From Pseudorhizobium xiangyangii (lineage in GTDB: Bacteria > Pseudomonadota > Alphaproteobacteria > Rhizobiales > Rhizobiaceae): DNA of 62,694 nt. How positions within the stretch are numbered: the first letter of the stretch is position 1; each line of letters opens with the position of its first letter. The notes beneath the pieces were generated by a model. It saw nothing but the letters and a program-made list of their open reading frames with translations, was not told the DNA's origin and did no database searches. Where the stretch lies: the NCBI RefSeq assembly GCF_020531965.1, contig NZ_JAJAWH010000026.1, positions 1-62,694 of the forward strand. The letters are read 5' to 3'. Positions 17,703-26,197 of the stretch are shown here, piece by piece. The position numbers and the translations under genes are program-made.

Positions 17703-18121
17703 GGTTGCTCCTCGATACGAATGTTCTGTCGGAAGTCACGAAGCCCCGTCCCGACGAGCGTGTTCTGCAATGGCTGCATGGGCTTGATGAAGACCGCACA
17801 TTCATCAGTGTCGTGTCGATTGCAGAAATTCGCCGGGGCGTTGCTTTGATGGACAGCGGGCGAAAACGTGACGCCTTGGCGGAGTGGCTAGTGCATGATT
17901 TCCCGCGACGGTTCGACAGCCGGGTTATTCCGGTGGCAGGGTCCGTCGCCCTTGCCTGGGGTGACCTCATGGCGCTTGCCAAGCGAAATGGTCGGGGGCT
18001 CGCCTCGTTGGACGGGTTAATCGCCGCAACCGCGATCGCACACGATCTCATCCTTGTGACGCGTAACACAAAGGATTTCGCAGGCTTTGGGCTCGAGATC
18101 ATTGACCCCTGGAAAAGCTGA
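17699..18121 (+). CDS. PIN-domain toxin (VapC/FitB-like)
   Basis: 140 residues, GTG start. The PIN-domain acidic residues are visible: D6 (LLLDTNVLSE), E43 (SIAEIRRG), D105 (LDGLIAATA) and D126 in TRNTKDF. These four hold Mg2+ for RNase activity; VapC enzymes cut initiator tRNA or rRNA. The FitB-type ending (FAGFGLEIIDPW) is typical of the rhizobial branch. It is made with the upstream Phd-type antitoxin. Nothing suggests inactivation. Confidence 0.9.
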   Translation: MRLLLDTNVLSEVTKPRPDERVLQWLHGLDEDRTFISVVSIAEIRRGVALMDSGRKRDALAEWLVHDFPRRFDSRVIPVAGSVALAWGDLMALAKRNGRGLASLDGLIAATAIAHDLILVTRNTKDFAGFGLEIIDPWKS

Positions 18122-18258
18122 CTACGTCGAAGCAGGCCAAACCCAAACCGTTTTCTAGGCCCGCCAACGGCACTGGTCTTGGCCGTCGCGACAATGGGTC
18201 CCTATCGGCGCTCCCACCGCCGGACGATAGTCTCGTGATGGTCATGGTCAGACCTCAC

Positions 18259-18504
18259 CTATCCGAGCGCGAGACGGGTGAGGCGCGCTTCCGTGACGCA
18301 AGGAAGCTGGTGAATGCCGCGAAGGTTGCGCTGGGAGAACGCGGACTTGAGACCATAAGCCTTCCCAGAGGCAATGTCGGCCCAGGCTCGGCGTGCGATA
18401 GCGTGGAGGCGCGCGCCATCGAGAACACCCTTGCATGCCGCTATATCGTCGCTGTTGTACCACCGAAAAGAGGTCGGTTTTGTCCTGCGGTTCTCGACGG
18501 CCAT
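18259..18504 (-). CDS. small hypothetical protein
   Basis: 81 residues, basic (many Arg/Lys), with no signal peptide or membrane helix. The ATG at 18504 is preceded by a near-perfect GGAGGG six bases upstream, and the codons are strongly GC-ending, so the frame looks genuine. Motifs such as FRWYNSDDIAACKGVLDGARLHAIARRAW do not match a family that I can name. It lies between the toxin-antitoxin pair and the catabolic operon, and an overlapping plus-strand frame is less convincing. Confidence 0.45.
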   Translation of the reverse strand: MAVENRRTKPTSFRWYNSDDIAACKGVLDGARLHAIARRAWADIASGKAYGLKSAFSQRNLRGIHQLPCVTEARLTRLALG

Positions 18505-18728
18505 GGTCTGCCCTCCATTTCTGGAGAGAATTGTCACTTTGATCTCCGTTCAAGGAAAGACAATCTTCGGTAAACGCTGCACGCTTGTTTGCCGCAGATT
18601 TACAGTAACCCGCGGTGTATGGGCGCTGTGGATCGCGATCTCAGCGCACGTGTGTGCAGATCGGATCTGCGCATGAAGCCATGCCGCATGGGAGGGCCTG
18701 CGGGTCGATGTTCTGTCCGCGTGCCTCC

Positions 18729-19610
18729 CTATTCAGCGGCGGTGCGGTCGCTTGAGGGTGTATCGAATGCCGGGCAGATCCGGCACTTTGGAAAATCCTC
18801 TCGGTGCGCGCCCATTGGAATGAGAAGACGCACGTCGCGTAGCCGAGCCGCGTCGATATGGGCGGTGATAATACCAACACCATCAGAGGCACGCGCCACG
18901 ACCTGTCCCCAGGGATCGCAAATCATCGAATTGCCGTAGTAGCTTCGCGTCTCGCCATTGGCGGCACTGTAGGAACCCCATTGTCCGCAGGCGACGAAGT
19001 AGCTCTGGAACTCGATTGCTCGCGCCCGGCATAGCACCTCCCAGTGATCCTTGCCGGTCTGCAGGGTGAACGCGGCCGGCAGAACGATCACATCGACTTG
19101 TCTTGATGCCAAAGCGTCGAATAGGCGTGAGAACCTCAAATCGTAGCAGATGGCGCAGCCAATCCTCAAACCATGCATTTCATAGACGAACAGGTCCTTT
19201 CCTCGGGCGACCGTGGCCGACTCCAGATAAGCTTTCCCGTCTGGCGCCGTGATATCGAAGAGATGAATTTTCCTGTAGCGGCCAACTTCTTCGCCCAAGT
19301 CGTTGAAGATCACGGAGGTGTTGAATATTTGCGTCTGGCCCGCGATGCGCTCGAGAATGCTCCCGGCATGAATCCAGACCCGATGGCGTCGCGCGACCAT
19401 TCGCAACATTTCATAAGCCTTGCCACCGGGGATGCTATCGGCCGCCATGATCTTCTGTTGGGCAGTTCCGCCGGCCCAGTCGAAATGCTCCGGCAGGACC
19501 AATAGGTCAGGATTATCCCTTTGGATCGCCCGCCTCAGGAGAACCTCTGCCTGTTCCAGGTTACCTGCAACGTCGGGTTGGGAATTCATCTGGATCAGCG
19601 AGACCTTCAT
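18729..19610 (-). CDS. carbon-nitrogen hydrolase (nitrilase superfamily)
   Basis: 293 residues covering a full nitrilase-superfamily domain. The catalytic triad is visible: E41 (LLVLPEHFDW), K114 (GRYRKIHLFDI) and C155 (GCAICYDLRFS). The pattern is closest to the omega-amidase/Nit2 and aliphatic amidase side of the superfamily (K-I-H-L-F-D), so an amide or carbamoyl substrate is more likely than a nitrile. ATGA overlap with the upstream RraA-like gene shows it is the last gene of the ABC-TauD operon. It would release ammonia from an imported nitrogenous compound after oxidation. The substrate is unknown. Confidence 0.88.
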   Translation of the reverse strand: MKVSLIQMNSQPDVAGNLEQAEVLLRRAIQRDNPDLLVLPEHFDWAGGTAQQKIMAADSIPGGKAYEMLRMVARRHRVWIHAGSILERIAGQTQIFNTSVIFNDLGEEVGRYRKIHLFDITAPDGKAYLESATVARGKDLFVYEMHGLRIGCAICYDLRFSRLFDALASRQVDVIVLPAAFTLQTGKDHWEVLCRARAIEFQSYFVACGQWGSYSAANGETRSYYGNSMICDPWGQVVARASDGVGIITAHIDAARLRDVRLLIPMGAHREDFPKCRICPAFDTPSSDRTAAE

Positions 19611-20257
19611 CGGTGTCCCTCCTGTTTGAAGTCGAATATGGATAGGCCGGCGGCTAGATGAGACCGCAGTTCCTTGGATCGGTTTTGGCGCTCGAGGGCT
19701 TGCATCGCCAGCAAATGCATATGGCCTGGCGCGGCGGTGAATATGCCGGACTCGTCTGCGAGAATAGCGTAGCCCGGTAGGACGACAGCACCACCGCAGG
19801 AGACAGGGACATTGATCGAGCCACCAATTTGGTAGGCGCGGTTCGTTGTCTTGGGCGAAACGCCTCGACACCAGACGGGAAGGCCGACCTCGTGTATTTC
19901 TGCAACGTCGGTGCATGGTCCATCGACAACGATCGCCGCTGCGCCTCGCGCCTTTGCCGCCGTTGCGACACCCCCTCCCACACAGGCAATGTCATCCTGG
20001 TCGACACGTGCAATGACCAGAACATCACCTGGTAGCAGTACATCTATGGCCTTGTAGATGATCGTGCCATCACGACCTGGTGCCGCGACCGTCACGGCCC
20101 GACCGGTAACCTTTGCGGGGAAGACCGGTCGCATTGTCGATGTCAGGAAGCCCAAATGCTCGATATGGCCTATCGTGGCTGTCTCAACGTCCTGCATGAG
20201 ATCGCACAGATCCGCCGGGAGGGCCGGTGAGCCCTCCCCGATTCGATATTGTTTCAT
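19607..20257 (-). CDS. RraA-like protein / HMG aldolase family
   Basis: 216 residues with the RraA fold signature: an N-terminal helix region (DLCDLMQDVETATIGHIEHLGF), a glycine-rich loop (CVGGGVATAAKARGAAAIVVDGP) and V..PVSCGGAVVLPGYAILADESG. Relatives are Mg-dependent 4-hydroxy-4-methyl-2-oxoglutarate or oxaloacetate-type aldolases/decarboxylases. The usual DGxxRD motif reads DGPCTDV, so the substrate-binding Arg is replaced while the metal-binding Asp may be kept. ATG 20257 is preferred; GTG 20269 adds four residues. It sits between the dioxygenase and the C-N hydrolase genes and probably cleaves or decarboxylates an oxo-acid intermediate. Confidence 0.8.
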   Translation of the reverse strand: MKQYRIGEGSPALPADLCDLMQDVETATIGHIEHLGFLTSTMRPVFPAKVTGRAVTVAAPGRDGTIIYKAIDVLLPGDVLVIARVDQDDIACVGGGVATAAKARGAAAIVVDGPCTDVAEIHEVGLPVWCRGVSPKTTNRAYQIGGSINVPVSCGGAVVLPGYAILADESGIFTAAPGHMHLLAMQALERQNRSKELRSHLAAGLSIFDFKQEGHR

Positions 20258-20278
20258 TGGATGAACCACTCGCTAGCA

Positions 20279-21145
20279 TCAGATCGGGCGTTCGCCGGAC
20301 GTTGTCGTCCGGTGCATGATCCTTGTAAAACCTGGATCGAACGAGTCGCGACGATGCATTGTGCAGCGATTGTCCCACATCATGATATCGCCCCTGTCCC
20401 ACTTCTGGACAAAAACCGGCCCGCCTTCGGTCGTATGCTTCCAAAGTCGCGCGAGGAGCTCGTTGCTCTCATTCAGGGGCATGCCGACGATCCAGGCCCC
20501 TTCTATCGTACCCCCGAGATAAAGCGATTTTCGCTCGGTGTCGGCATGGGTACGCACAAGAGGATGAACCACGCCCTCCCACTCGCGGAAATCCTCACTG
20601 CGAGGCACGCTCTTTCCCAACCGGAGTTTCCCGGTCTTGTCGTAGACGCGCTGGAAGAAAATCTGGCGCCCATCAACGGCCTTGAGAAGGTCGTCGGGCA
20701 GCGTTTCATAGGCGAGATAGGTGGAGAGGAAGTAAGTGTCGCCCCCTTCTGGCGGGACCTCCACGGCATGTAGAATCGCACCCGCGGGAGGCTTCTCGTA
20801 GAACCATGTATCGGTGTGCCAGGTCGCCTCACTATTGCCCATCGCCCCGGTCGGTTTTCCATCCTTCATCGTGTTGGCGATCACCAGGATCTCCTTGTGA
20901 ACAGGGTGTCCGCCTTCCTGGAGCTGCTTTGGATGGATGACGAATTCGCCGAAGTGGCGAGAAAAAGCGATATGCTGTTCATCTGTGATCGCAGCGTTCT
21001 TGAAGCGGAGGACGCCATACTGCAGCCAGTACTTTCGCACTTCCGCGATGTCATCCTTATCATAGGCATTGAAGTCGAACCCGACGATATCGGCGCAGAC
21101 ATTGTTTCCATCCTGCACGACGGAGACCTTCTTGATGTTAAGCAT
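20279..21145 (-). CDS. TauD/TfdA-family 2-oxoglutarate-dependent dioxygenase
   Basis: 288 residues. The Fe(II) facial triad is clear: H110 and D112 (TWHTDTWF) and H264 (CTMHRRD). R275 (FTRIMHRTT) should hold the 2-oxoglutarate carboxylate. The family hydroxylates next to a heteroatom, often releasing sulfite, phenolate or an amine. ATG 21145 is used because the preceding frame to 21235 is unlike the family. It lies directly after the ABC ATPase gene and is followed 21 bp later by the RraA-like gene, so it is probably the first intracellular step on the imported substrate. The substrate is unknown. Confidence 0.9.
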   Translation of the reverse strand: MLNIKKVSVVQDGNNVCADIVGFDFNAYDKDDIAEVRKYWLQYGVLRFKNAAITDEQHIAFSRHFGEFVIHPKQLQEGGHPVHKEILVIANTMKDGKPTGAMGNSEATWHTDTWFYEKPPAGAILHAVEVPPEGGDTYFLSTYLAYETLPDDLLKAVDGRQIFFQRVYDKTGKLRLGKSVPRSEDFREWEGVVHPLVRTHADTERKSLYLGGTIEGAWIVGMPLNESNELLARLWKHTTEGGPVFVQKWDRGDIMMWDNRCTMHRRDSFDPGFTRIMHRTTTSGERPI

Positions 21146-21249
21146 GCGTTGTCCTTTCCATTCGCGGTTTGCATTTGCACAGTAGGGAAGCGTGACGGCG
21201 TGACGCCAATACGCAGATGCTTCGATTGATCGCACAGCTGGAACAATGG

Positions 21250-22338
21250 TTACCGCGACAGAAGCTGGACGGCGTCCGGATCGATCGAGAGGAAGACCGC
21301 CTGGTTGACGGCGAGCCCCGGTAGGCGGGTCGAACGAACCAGCGACTTGAGGACCGTGCCGTCCTTCAATGTGATGAAGCAGTCGAAATAGGCGCCAAGA
21401 TTGACGATCCGGCTAAGCGTTCCCTCGAGGCGATTGGGGAGTGGAGGAATTCCCTCGTCCGTTACCGCAAGTCGGACGGCCTCGGGACGGATGCAACAGT
21501 AGCGCGCATCGTGGCCGGACATGCCGTCTGGTATGAACACGCTCAAGGTGAGCCCCTTCGTCCCCAGGGAGACGAACCAATCATTCTCAATTTGGCGAAT
21601 ATCGGAAATGGGGAGAAGGTTCGACTTGCCGATGAAGTCGGCGACGAAACTTGAGCGGGGATGTTCGTAGATCTCAGCCGGGCGACCCGTCTGGGCGATG
21701 ACACCATCCTGCATGACCACGATGCGATCCGACATGGCCATCGCCTCGTCCTGATCATGCGTGACGTAGACGAAGGTCATCGCGAGTTGCTCCTGGATGT
21801 CCTTCAGCTCGACCCGCATTGCTTCCCGCAGCTTCAAATCAAGGTTTGAAAGCGGTTCATCAAGAAGGAGAAGCGATGGCTCCGGCGCAATGGCACGCGC
21901 AAGTGCCGTGCGCTGTTGCTGCCCGCCGGAAAGTTCCTTTGGGTAGCGGTTTTCAAAGCCATCGAGATGGACGCGCCGGAGCGCATTCTGGACTGCATCG
22001 CGAGTTTCGCCGGCGGGTCGCTTTTTCATCTTGAGGCCGAAGCCGACGTTCTCCGCGATCGTCATGTGGGGGAAGAGCGCGTAGTTCTGGAACACCATGC
22101 CAATGCCTCTCTTTTCGGGAGGCACCCCTCTTTGGCTCTTTCCGCGAATGCGGATCTCTCCACTCGAAGGCTGGGCAAAGCCAGCGATCATATTGAGCGT
22201 CGTCGTCTTGCCGCATCCGGATGGCCCCAGGATGCTGACAAATTCTCCCGTGGGTATCGCGAGGTCGATATTGTTGACGACGAGATTGCTTCCAAAGGTC
22301 TTCGTGACCGAGACCATTTCGATGTCATTCGAGTTCAT
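21250..22338 (-). CDS. ABC transporter ATPase, spermidine/putrescine (PotA) type
   Basis: 362 residues. Walker A is GPSGCGKTT, the Q-loop VFQNYALFPHMT, the signature LSGGQQQR, Walker B LLLLDEPLSNLD and the switch His VTHDQDEA. A C-terminal TOBE domain (about residues 280-355) matches the PotA/FbpC type. It energises import by the two permeases and the binding protein encoded upstream. ATGA overlap (4 bp) with the permease gene confirms the operon. The type fits polyamine-, opine- or Fe-type substrates. Confidence 0.93.
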   Translation of the reverse strand: MNSNDIEMVSVTKTFGSNLVVNNIDLAIPTGEFVSILGPSGCGKTTTLNMIAGFAQPSSGEIRIRGKSQRGVPPEKRGIGMVFQNYALFPHMTIAENVGFGLKMKKRPAGETRDAVQNALRRVHLDGFENRYPKELSGGQQQRTALARAIAPEPSLLLLDEPLSNLDLKLREAMRVELKDIQEQLAMTFVYVTHDQDEAMAMSDRIVVMQDGVIAQTGRPAEIYEHPRSSFVADFIGKSNLLPISDIRQIENDWFVSLGTKGLTLSVFIPDGMSGHDARYCCIRPEAVRLAVTDEGIPPLPNRLEGTLSRIVNLGAYFDCFITLKDGTVLKSLVRSTRLPGLAVNQAVFLSIDPDAVQLLSR

Positions 22339-23144
22339 TTGCTTCCCCCGTGAATTTGAGCTGAGAAGCCGCCTATTCTCTCAAACAGGAGGATGGCAGC
22401 AAGGATGAAGGCGAGAGACGCCACGTTGACCGCGGCAAGGACGGGGTCGAGGCTGTATTCCATGTGATTGATCACGGTGATCGGAAGCGTCGTCTCGCCG
22501 GGCCGCACCAGAAAAACCGAAAGCGGAATGTTGTTGAAGGACAGGATGAAGGCGAATGTCATGCCCGAGAACAAGCCCGGCTTGATGATGGGCAGCAGGA
22601 TGAAGCGTATCCGCTGAAACGAAGTTGCACCGAGAATGCGTGCGGCCTGATCCAGCCTTTTGTCGAAGTTGTACATCGCCCCTGCAATCATCCGCACGAC
22701 AAACGGAAGCGTGAGGACGATATGCGCCATGATCAGTCCGGGCGTACCCAAAAGAGCATAGAACCCGGCTGATGAGAGGAACAGCACGATCGCGACACCC
22801 TTGACGATCTGCGGAACCGCCAAGGGAGAAACCAGCAGCGCCATGATCGCCTCGTGCCCTGGGCATTTCCGGTACGCTACGACATAGGCTGCAAGCAGGC
22901 CAAGCAGACCGCTTAGAACCGTCACAACGGCTGCAAGCTTGAGACTGAGAAGAAAAGGATCAAGCCAGCGACTGGCCGTCAATGCTGCGAACCAGCGCAA
23001 CGTCCATTGCGATGGATCGAATGTAATGGTCGCTGTGGGACTGACTGACGCAGCAAAGACCACCAGGATTGGCAGAGCGATAAACGCGAGGATCAGGATC
23101 AGCGACAGCTGGAAAAAGATCGATAGGAACCGGTCCATTGCCAT
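22335..23144 (-). CDS. ABC transporter permease (PotC type)
   Basis: 269 residues with six predicted membrane helices. The cytoplasmic EAA loop motif is seen around AARILGATSFQRIRFILLPIIKPGLFSG. The IVLFLSSAGFYALLGTPGLIMAHIVLTLPFVVRMI block is typical of PotC-like subunits. It pairs with the PotB-like permease whose gene ends 3 bp upstream. The substrate is not deducible from the permease itself. Confidence 0.92.
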   Translation of the reverse strand: MAMDRFLSIFFQLSLILILAFIALPILVVFAASVSPTATITFDPSQWTLRWFAALTASRWLDPFLLSLKLAAVVTVLSGLLGLLAAYVVAYRKCPGHEAIMALLVSPLAVPQIVKGVAIVLFLSSAGFYALLGTPGLIMAHIVLTLPFVVRMIAGAMYNFDKRLDQAARILGATSFQRIRFILLPIIKPGLFSGMTFAFILSFNNIPLSVFLVRPGETTLPITVINHMEYSLDPVLAAVNVASLAFILAAILLFERIGGFSAQIHGGSK

Positions 23145-23147
23145 CCC

Positions 23148-24038
23148 TCAGATATGGAGTTTTCTGTGGAGGCGCGCTTCCACACGCGCCCCGATGAAAG
23201 CGATGGTCAGCATCATCACAAGCAGGATGACCGCCATGACGGCAGCGAACGGCCAGTCGATGTAGAAAAGGACCTGTTCGTAAACCATGGTCGCAATGAC
23301 CTTGAAGCCCGCGCCACCAAGAAGGGCCGGCGTCGCATAGGCACTGGCAGCCATAGTGAACGCGATCAGCAGCGAACTCACGATACCGGGCACGGACAGC
23401 GGCAGGATGATATGCCGGATGATCGACACTCTCGATGAGCCCAGGATTTGTGCGGCACGCTCCAGATTGGGATCAATGCCCTGAATACTCGTCAATAGCG
23501 ACAGGATCCCGAAGGGCAGGACGACATGCGTCAGCCCGATGACCACACCGATAAGGTTCTTGGACAAGGGCAGAGGTTCGGAGATCAGCCCTGACCATGT
23601 CAGGAGGTTGTTGATCGCACCGTGATCTTCCAGGATAACCAGCCATCCATACGTCCGAAGGACAACTCCTGCGAGTTCCGGGGTGATCGCAAGCGCGAAG
23701 ACGACCACGCGCCATCGTGAGGTCGATCGCGCGAGATAGTACGCGACCGGATAGGCCATGACGGTCACGCAAAGTGCGACAAGACCCGACATCAGCGCGG
23801 TGCGCCACAGACCGGCCAGCATTAGATCGTCGCCGAAAAAGCGCACGTAGTTGTCGAGCGTCAGTATCCCGGTATCCGCATCGTGGAAGCTCAACCCGAT
23901 CATCATTCCCATGGGAATGGCGAACGCAATCATCAGGACGATGAGCGGCGGCGCAAGCGGGAAATATCGACTGAGCCGGACGGGGAGATGGGTTGGCTGG
24001 CGCAGGGCAGACAATGTCTCGATGGATGACATCCTCAC
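23148..24038 (-). CDS. ABC transporter permease (PotB type)
   Basis: 296 residues, six predicted membrane helices after a basic N-terminus. The EAA loop is seen as RAAQILGSSRVSIIRHIILPLSVPGIVSS, and PVAYYLARSTSRWRVVVFALAITPELAGVVLRTYGW is the PotB-type helix 3 region. It forms the channel heterodimer with the next gene product. The start is ATG 24038, one base after the binding-protein stop codon; a second ATG lies two codons in. Confidence 0.92.
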   Translation of the reverse strand: MRMSSIETLSALRQPTHLPVRLSRYFPLAPPLIVLMIAFAIPMGMMIGLSFHDADTGILTLDNYVRFFGDDLMLAGLWRTALMSGLVALCVTVMAYPVAYYLARSTSRWRVVVFALAITPELAGVVLRTYGWLVILEDHGAINNLLTWSGLISEPLPLSKNLIGVVIGLTHVVLPFGILSLLTSIQGIDPNLERAAQILGSSRVSIIRHIILPLSVPGIVSSLLIAFTMAASAYATPALLGGAGFKVIATMVYEQVLFYIDWPFAAVMAVILLVMMLTIAFIGARVEARLHRKLHI

Positions 24039-24039
24039 A

Positions 24040-25077
24040 TCACCTCGCCTGTGTCACGACTTCGCGTTCCCACCGAGCACCCCATTCGGGCAGCCGCTTT
24101 GACAGCTCGGTCAGGTCTGGCAGTAGCAGCGCTTTTAAGTCCGCTTCGGTCGTTATCTGCCGCGCCCGCACATCATCCGGAACGTCGATATCGGGACGGG
24201 CGCTCCCGACTTTGTAGCCGGTAACCCAGGCCTCCTGGCTCGTCTTTTCCAGCCAGAAGTTCACGAACTTGAGGGCCAAGTCCTTGTTTTCCGAGCCCTT
24301 CGGCACGTTCAAGGTGGCGATGAGCGGAACAGTTCCTTCCTTCGGCCTTACATAGTCAATGGGTATTCCACTATCCATCAGCAGCTGGGCACGGCCGTTC
24401 CAAAATGGCATCGCCCATGCACGGCCGTCCTTGATGTAGTTCTCCATGACCGCAGACGCCTGCTCGAAGCCGATCGAATGCTTGGCGAGCTTGGCCGTCG
24501 CTTCGAAACCGGGACCGATGTCATCGAGGAGATCCCCTCCATGGCTCACCGACATGACTTCGACGAGGTAGGCGGCCATGACGTTCTGGAACGTCGGCAG
24601 GATGACCCTGCCTTTCAAACCGTCGTCCAAAAGGGCAGACCAGGATGTTGGCGCGACAGGCAGCTTGTCTTTCCTCCAGACGAGGGAAAGATACTGAAGT
24701 TCGTGGACCGCTCCACACTCACCAGCCATGGCCCGAACATTCGGATCAAGGGCTGCAATATTGGAGACAGCGTCGGGGGTTAGTGGCTCGAGTAGGCCGT
24801 CGCGGCAGCCATCGAGCGATTGCGCGGCTGTCATAACGACGACGTCGAAGCCTGGACGACCGGCAGTAGCTTTGATCTTCGCGTAGTCCTGGGATGCCGA
24901 GCCGACGGCGTCATATATGACTGTTACGCCGAACTGATGCTCGAAAGGCGCGATGATCCTTTCTCGGATGATATCCTCGTAGGGACCACCGTAGCTGTTG
25001 ACGATCAACTCTTCCGCGGAGGCGCCATGCCCCGTCCCAATGATGCCAAGTGTGGCTAAGAGTCTGGAAATCTTCAC
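24040..25077 (-). CDS. ABC transporter substrate-binding protein (PotD-like)
   Basis: 345 residues. The first 20 or so form a signal peptide ending near GASA. The mature protein has the periplasmic-binding-protein type 2 layout of PotD and opine/agmatine-type binders: LIVNSYGGPYEDIIRERIIAPFEHQFGVTV, LVWRKDKLPVAPTSWSALLD and NVPKGSENKDLALKFVNFWL. GTG 25077 is chosen because GGAGGAG stands seven bases upstream. It is the first gene of the importer-catabolic operon, divergent from the LuxR-type regulator. Acidic ligand-pocket residues could not be assigned, so polyamine, opine or another amine remains open. Confidence 0.88.
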   Translation of the reverse strand: MKISRLLATLGIIGTGHGASAEELIVNSYGGPYEDIIRERIIAPFEHQFGVTVIYDAVGSASQDYAKIKATAGRPGFDVVVMTAAQSLDGCRDGLLEPLTPDAVSNIAALDPNVRAMAGECGAVHELQYLSLVWRKDKLPVAPTSWSALLDDGLKGRVILPTFQNVMAAYLVEVMSVSHGGDLLDDIGPGFEATAKLAKHSIGFEQASAVMENYIKDGRAWAMPFWNGRAQLLMDSGIPIDYVRPKEGTVPLIATLNVPKGSENKDLALKFVNFWLEKTSQEAWVTGYKVGSARPDIDVPDDVRARQITTEADLKALLLPDLTELSKRLPEWGARWEREVVTQAR

Positions 25078-25260
25078 GCCTGCGCTCCTCCATTGCTGAA
25101 TGTCCTGCAACACTGGACGGCGGCGCCAGGTGATTACCAATACTGAATGGTCGCGATTGATTGGCTATGAGGATTGATCTTCTGCAGACCTGTTCCATCA
25201 ATTGAGAGGGCGCATGCCCAATATGTAATAGATCGTCATATTTTTGTCGGTGAGCGAAGT

Positions 25261-25309
25261 ATAATTGCACCTGCGACTTGGGGACTACTCATAATTGCAG
25301 CTGAGGTGC
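25261..25309. promoter_or_regulatory. repeat elements in divergent ABC/luxR control region
   Basis: ATAATTGCA occurs at 25261-25269 and again at 25291-25299, exactly 30 bp apart (about three helical turns). GCACCT at 25267-25272 and AGGTGC at 25304-25309 form a dyad around the pair. The elements lie between the divergent binding-protein and luxR genes, upstream of the luxR start, so they are candidate operators for the LuxR-type protein or another regulator. Confidence 0.4.
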
Positions 25310-25342
25310 GCCCGAAATGAAGGCGCGTCGGGAGGATCTAGA

Positions 25343-26044
25343 ATGGATGAATGGTTTGATAGGCTCATCGAACATGTAACGATGGCCCAGGATGATGCCA
25401 TGGTGAAGGACGCGCTGGAGCAGCTGGCGCTCGAGGCAGGCTTCGAGTCCTATGCGTATCTGTGCCTCTATGCCGATAATCAGGAAGCAATCTCCAATTA
25501 CCGGCTGGAATGGCAGCAGCTCTATTTTCAAAAGTCCTACGCAAGCATCGACCCGGTCATCCGGCGCGCATGGAATGGCATGGAGGGGTTTGCGTGGTCC
25601 AATAGCGCCTCCCACACCGTCTCGAAGGAACTGCGTGCCTTCTTCGGTGAAGCCGCAGAATTCGGCATCCAATCGGGCATCACGATCCCGATCAGGACGG
25701 GGTTCTCACGCTTCGCCATGCTGACGCTTGCATCAAGCAAGCCAGGCTTCGCATCCAGCTGTACCTTTAGTCCGGTCCTGGCTGCAGCTGCTATAGGTCA
25801 GTTGCATTGTCAGTTGCGCATGCTGCGCGCACGGCCGACAGATCAGACCAGGATCCGCCTGAAGGCGGCTGAACGCATCTATTTACGCTGGTGCGCGGAA
25901 GGCAAACGAATGAGGGATATCGCCGTCATCGAAAATGACACGCCCGGTAATGTCGCCTTTCACCTGCGCAATGCCAAGGCTGCGCTCGGGGCGACCACGC
26001 TGCCGCAGGCCACAGCCATGGGGACGGAATTGAGGATCATCTAA
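25343..26044 (+). CDS. LuxR-type quorum-sensing regulator (TraR-like)
   Basis: 233 residues. The autoinducer-binding domain (about 20-165) keeps W57, Y61, D70, P71, W85 and G112, the six positions that define acyl-homoserine-lactone binding in TraR and LuxR. The C-terminal helix-turn-helix (about 172-225) reads LKAAERIYLRWCAEGKRMRDIAV..NVAFHLRNAKAALGA. ATG 25343 is preceded by GGGAGGA at 7 bases. No luxI gene is nearby, so it is a LuxR solo or uses a signal made elsewhere. It is divergent from the ABC/TauD operon and is the obvious candidate to control it. Confidence 0.85.
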   Translation: MDEWFDRLIEHVTMAQDDAMVKDALEQLALEAGFESYAYLCLYADNQEAISNYRLEWQQLYFQKSYASIDPVIRRAWNGMEGFAWSNSASHTVSKELRAFFGEAAEFGIQSGITIPIRTGFSRFAMLTLASSKPGFASSCTFSPVLAAAAIGQLHCQLRMLRARPTDQTRIRLKAAERIYLRWCAEGKRMRDIAVIENDTPGNVAFHLRNAKAALGATTLPQATAMGTELRII

Positions 26045-26197
26045 GCGAGTTTGACTGCGAGTTGACCAATTGGATCTGTCGTCCAACATCTGCGGGCTAC
26101 TTCTCGAAACCCTGTAGATTCACCATGGTCTTCAGCCGTTCGACCGGTCAAAAAGTAGGTGGGGGCCGTTGGCAGAACAGGCCATCCGCGTCCATCG

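Noticed and set aside
18235-18573. Plus-strand frame overlapping the 18259-18504 gene
   Set aside because: It has no ribosome-binding site as good as the minus-strand frame and no similarity.
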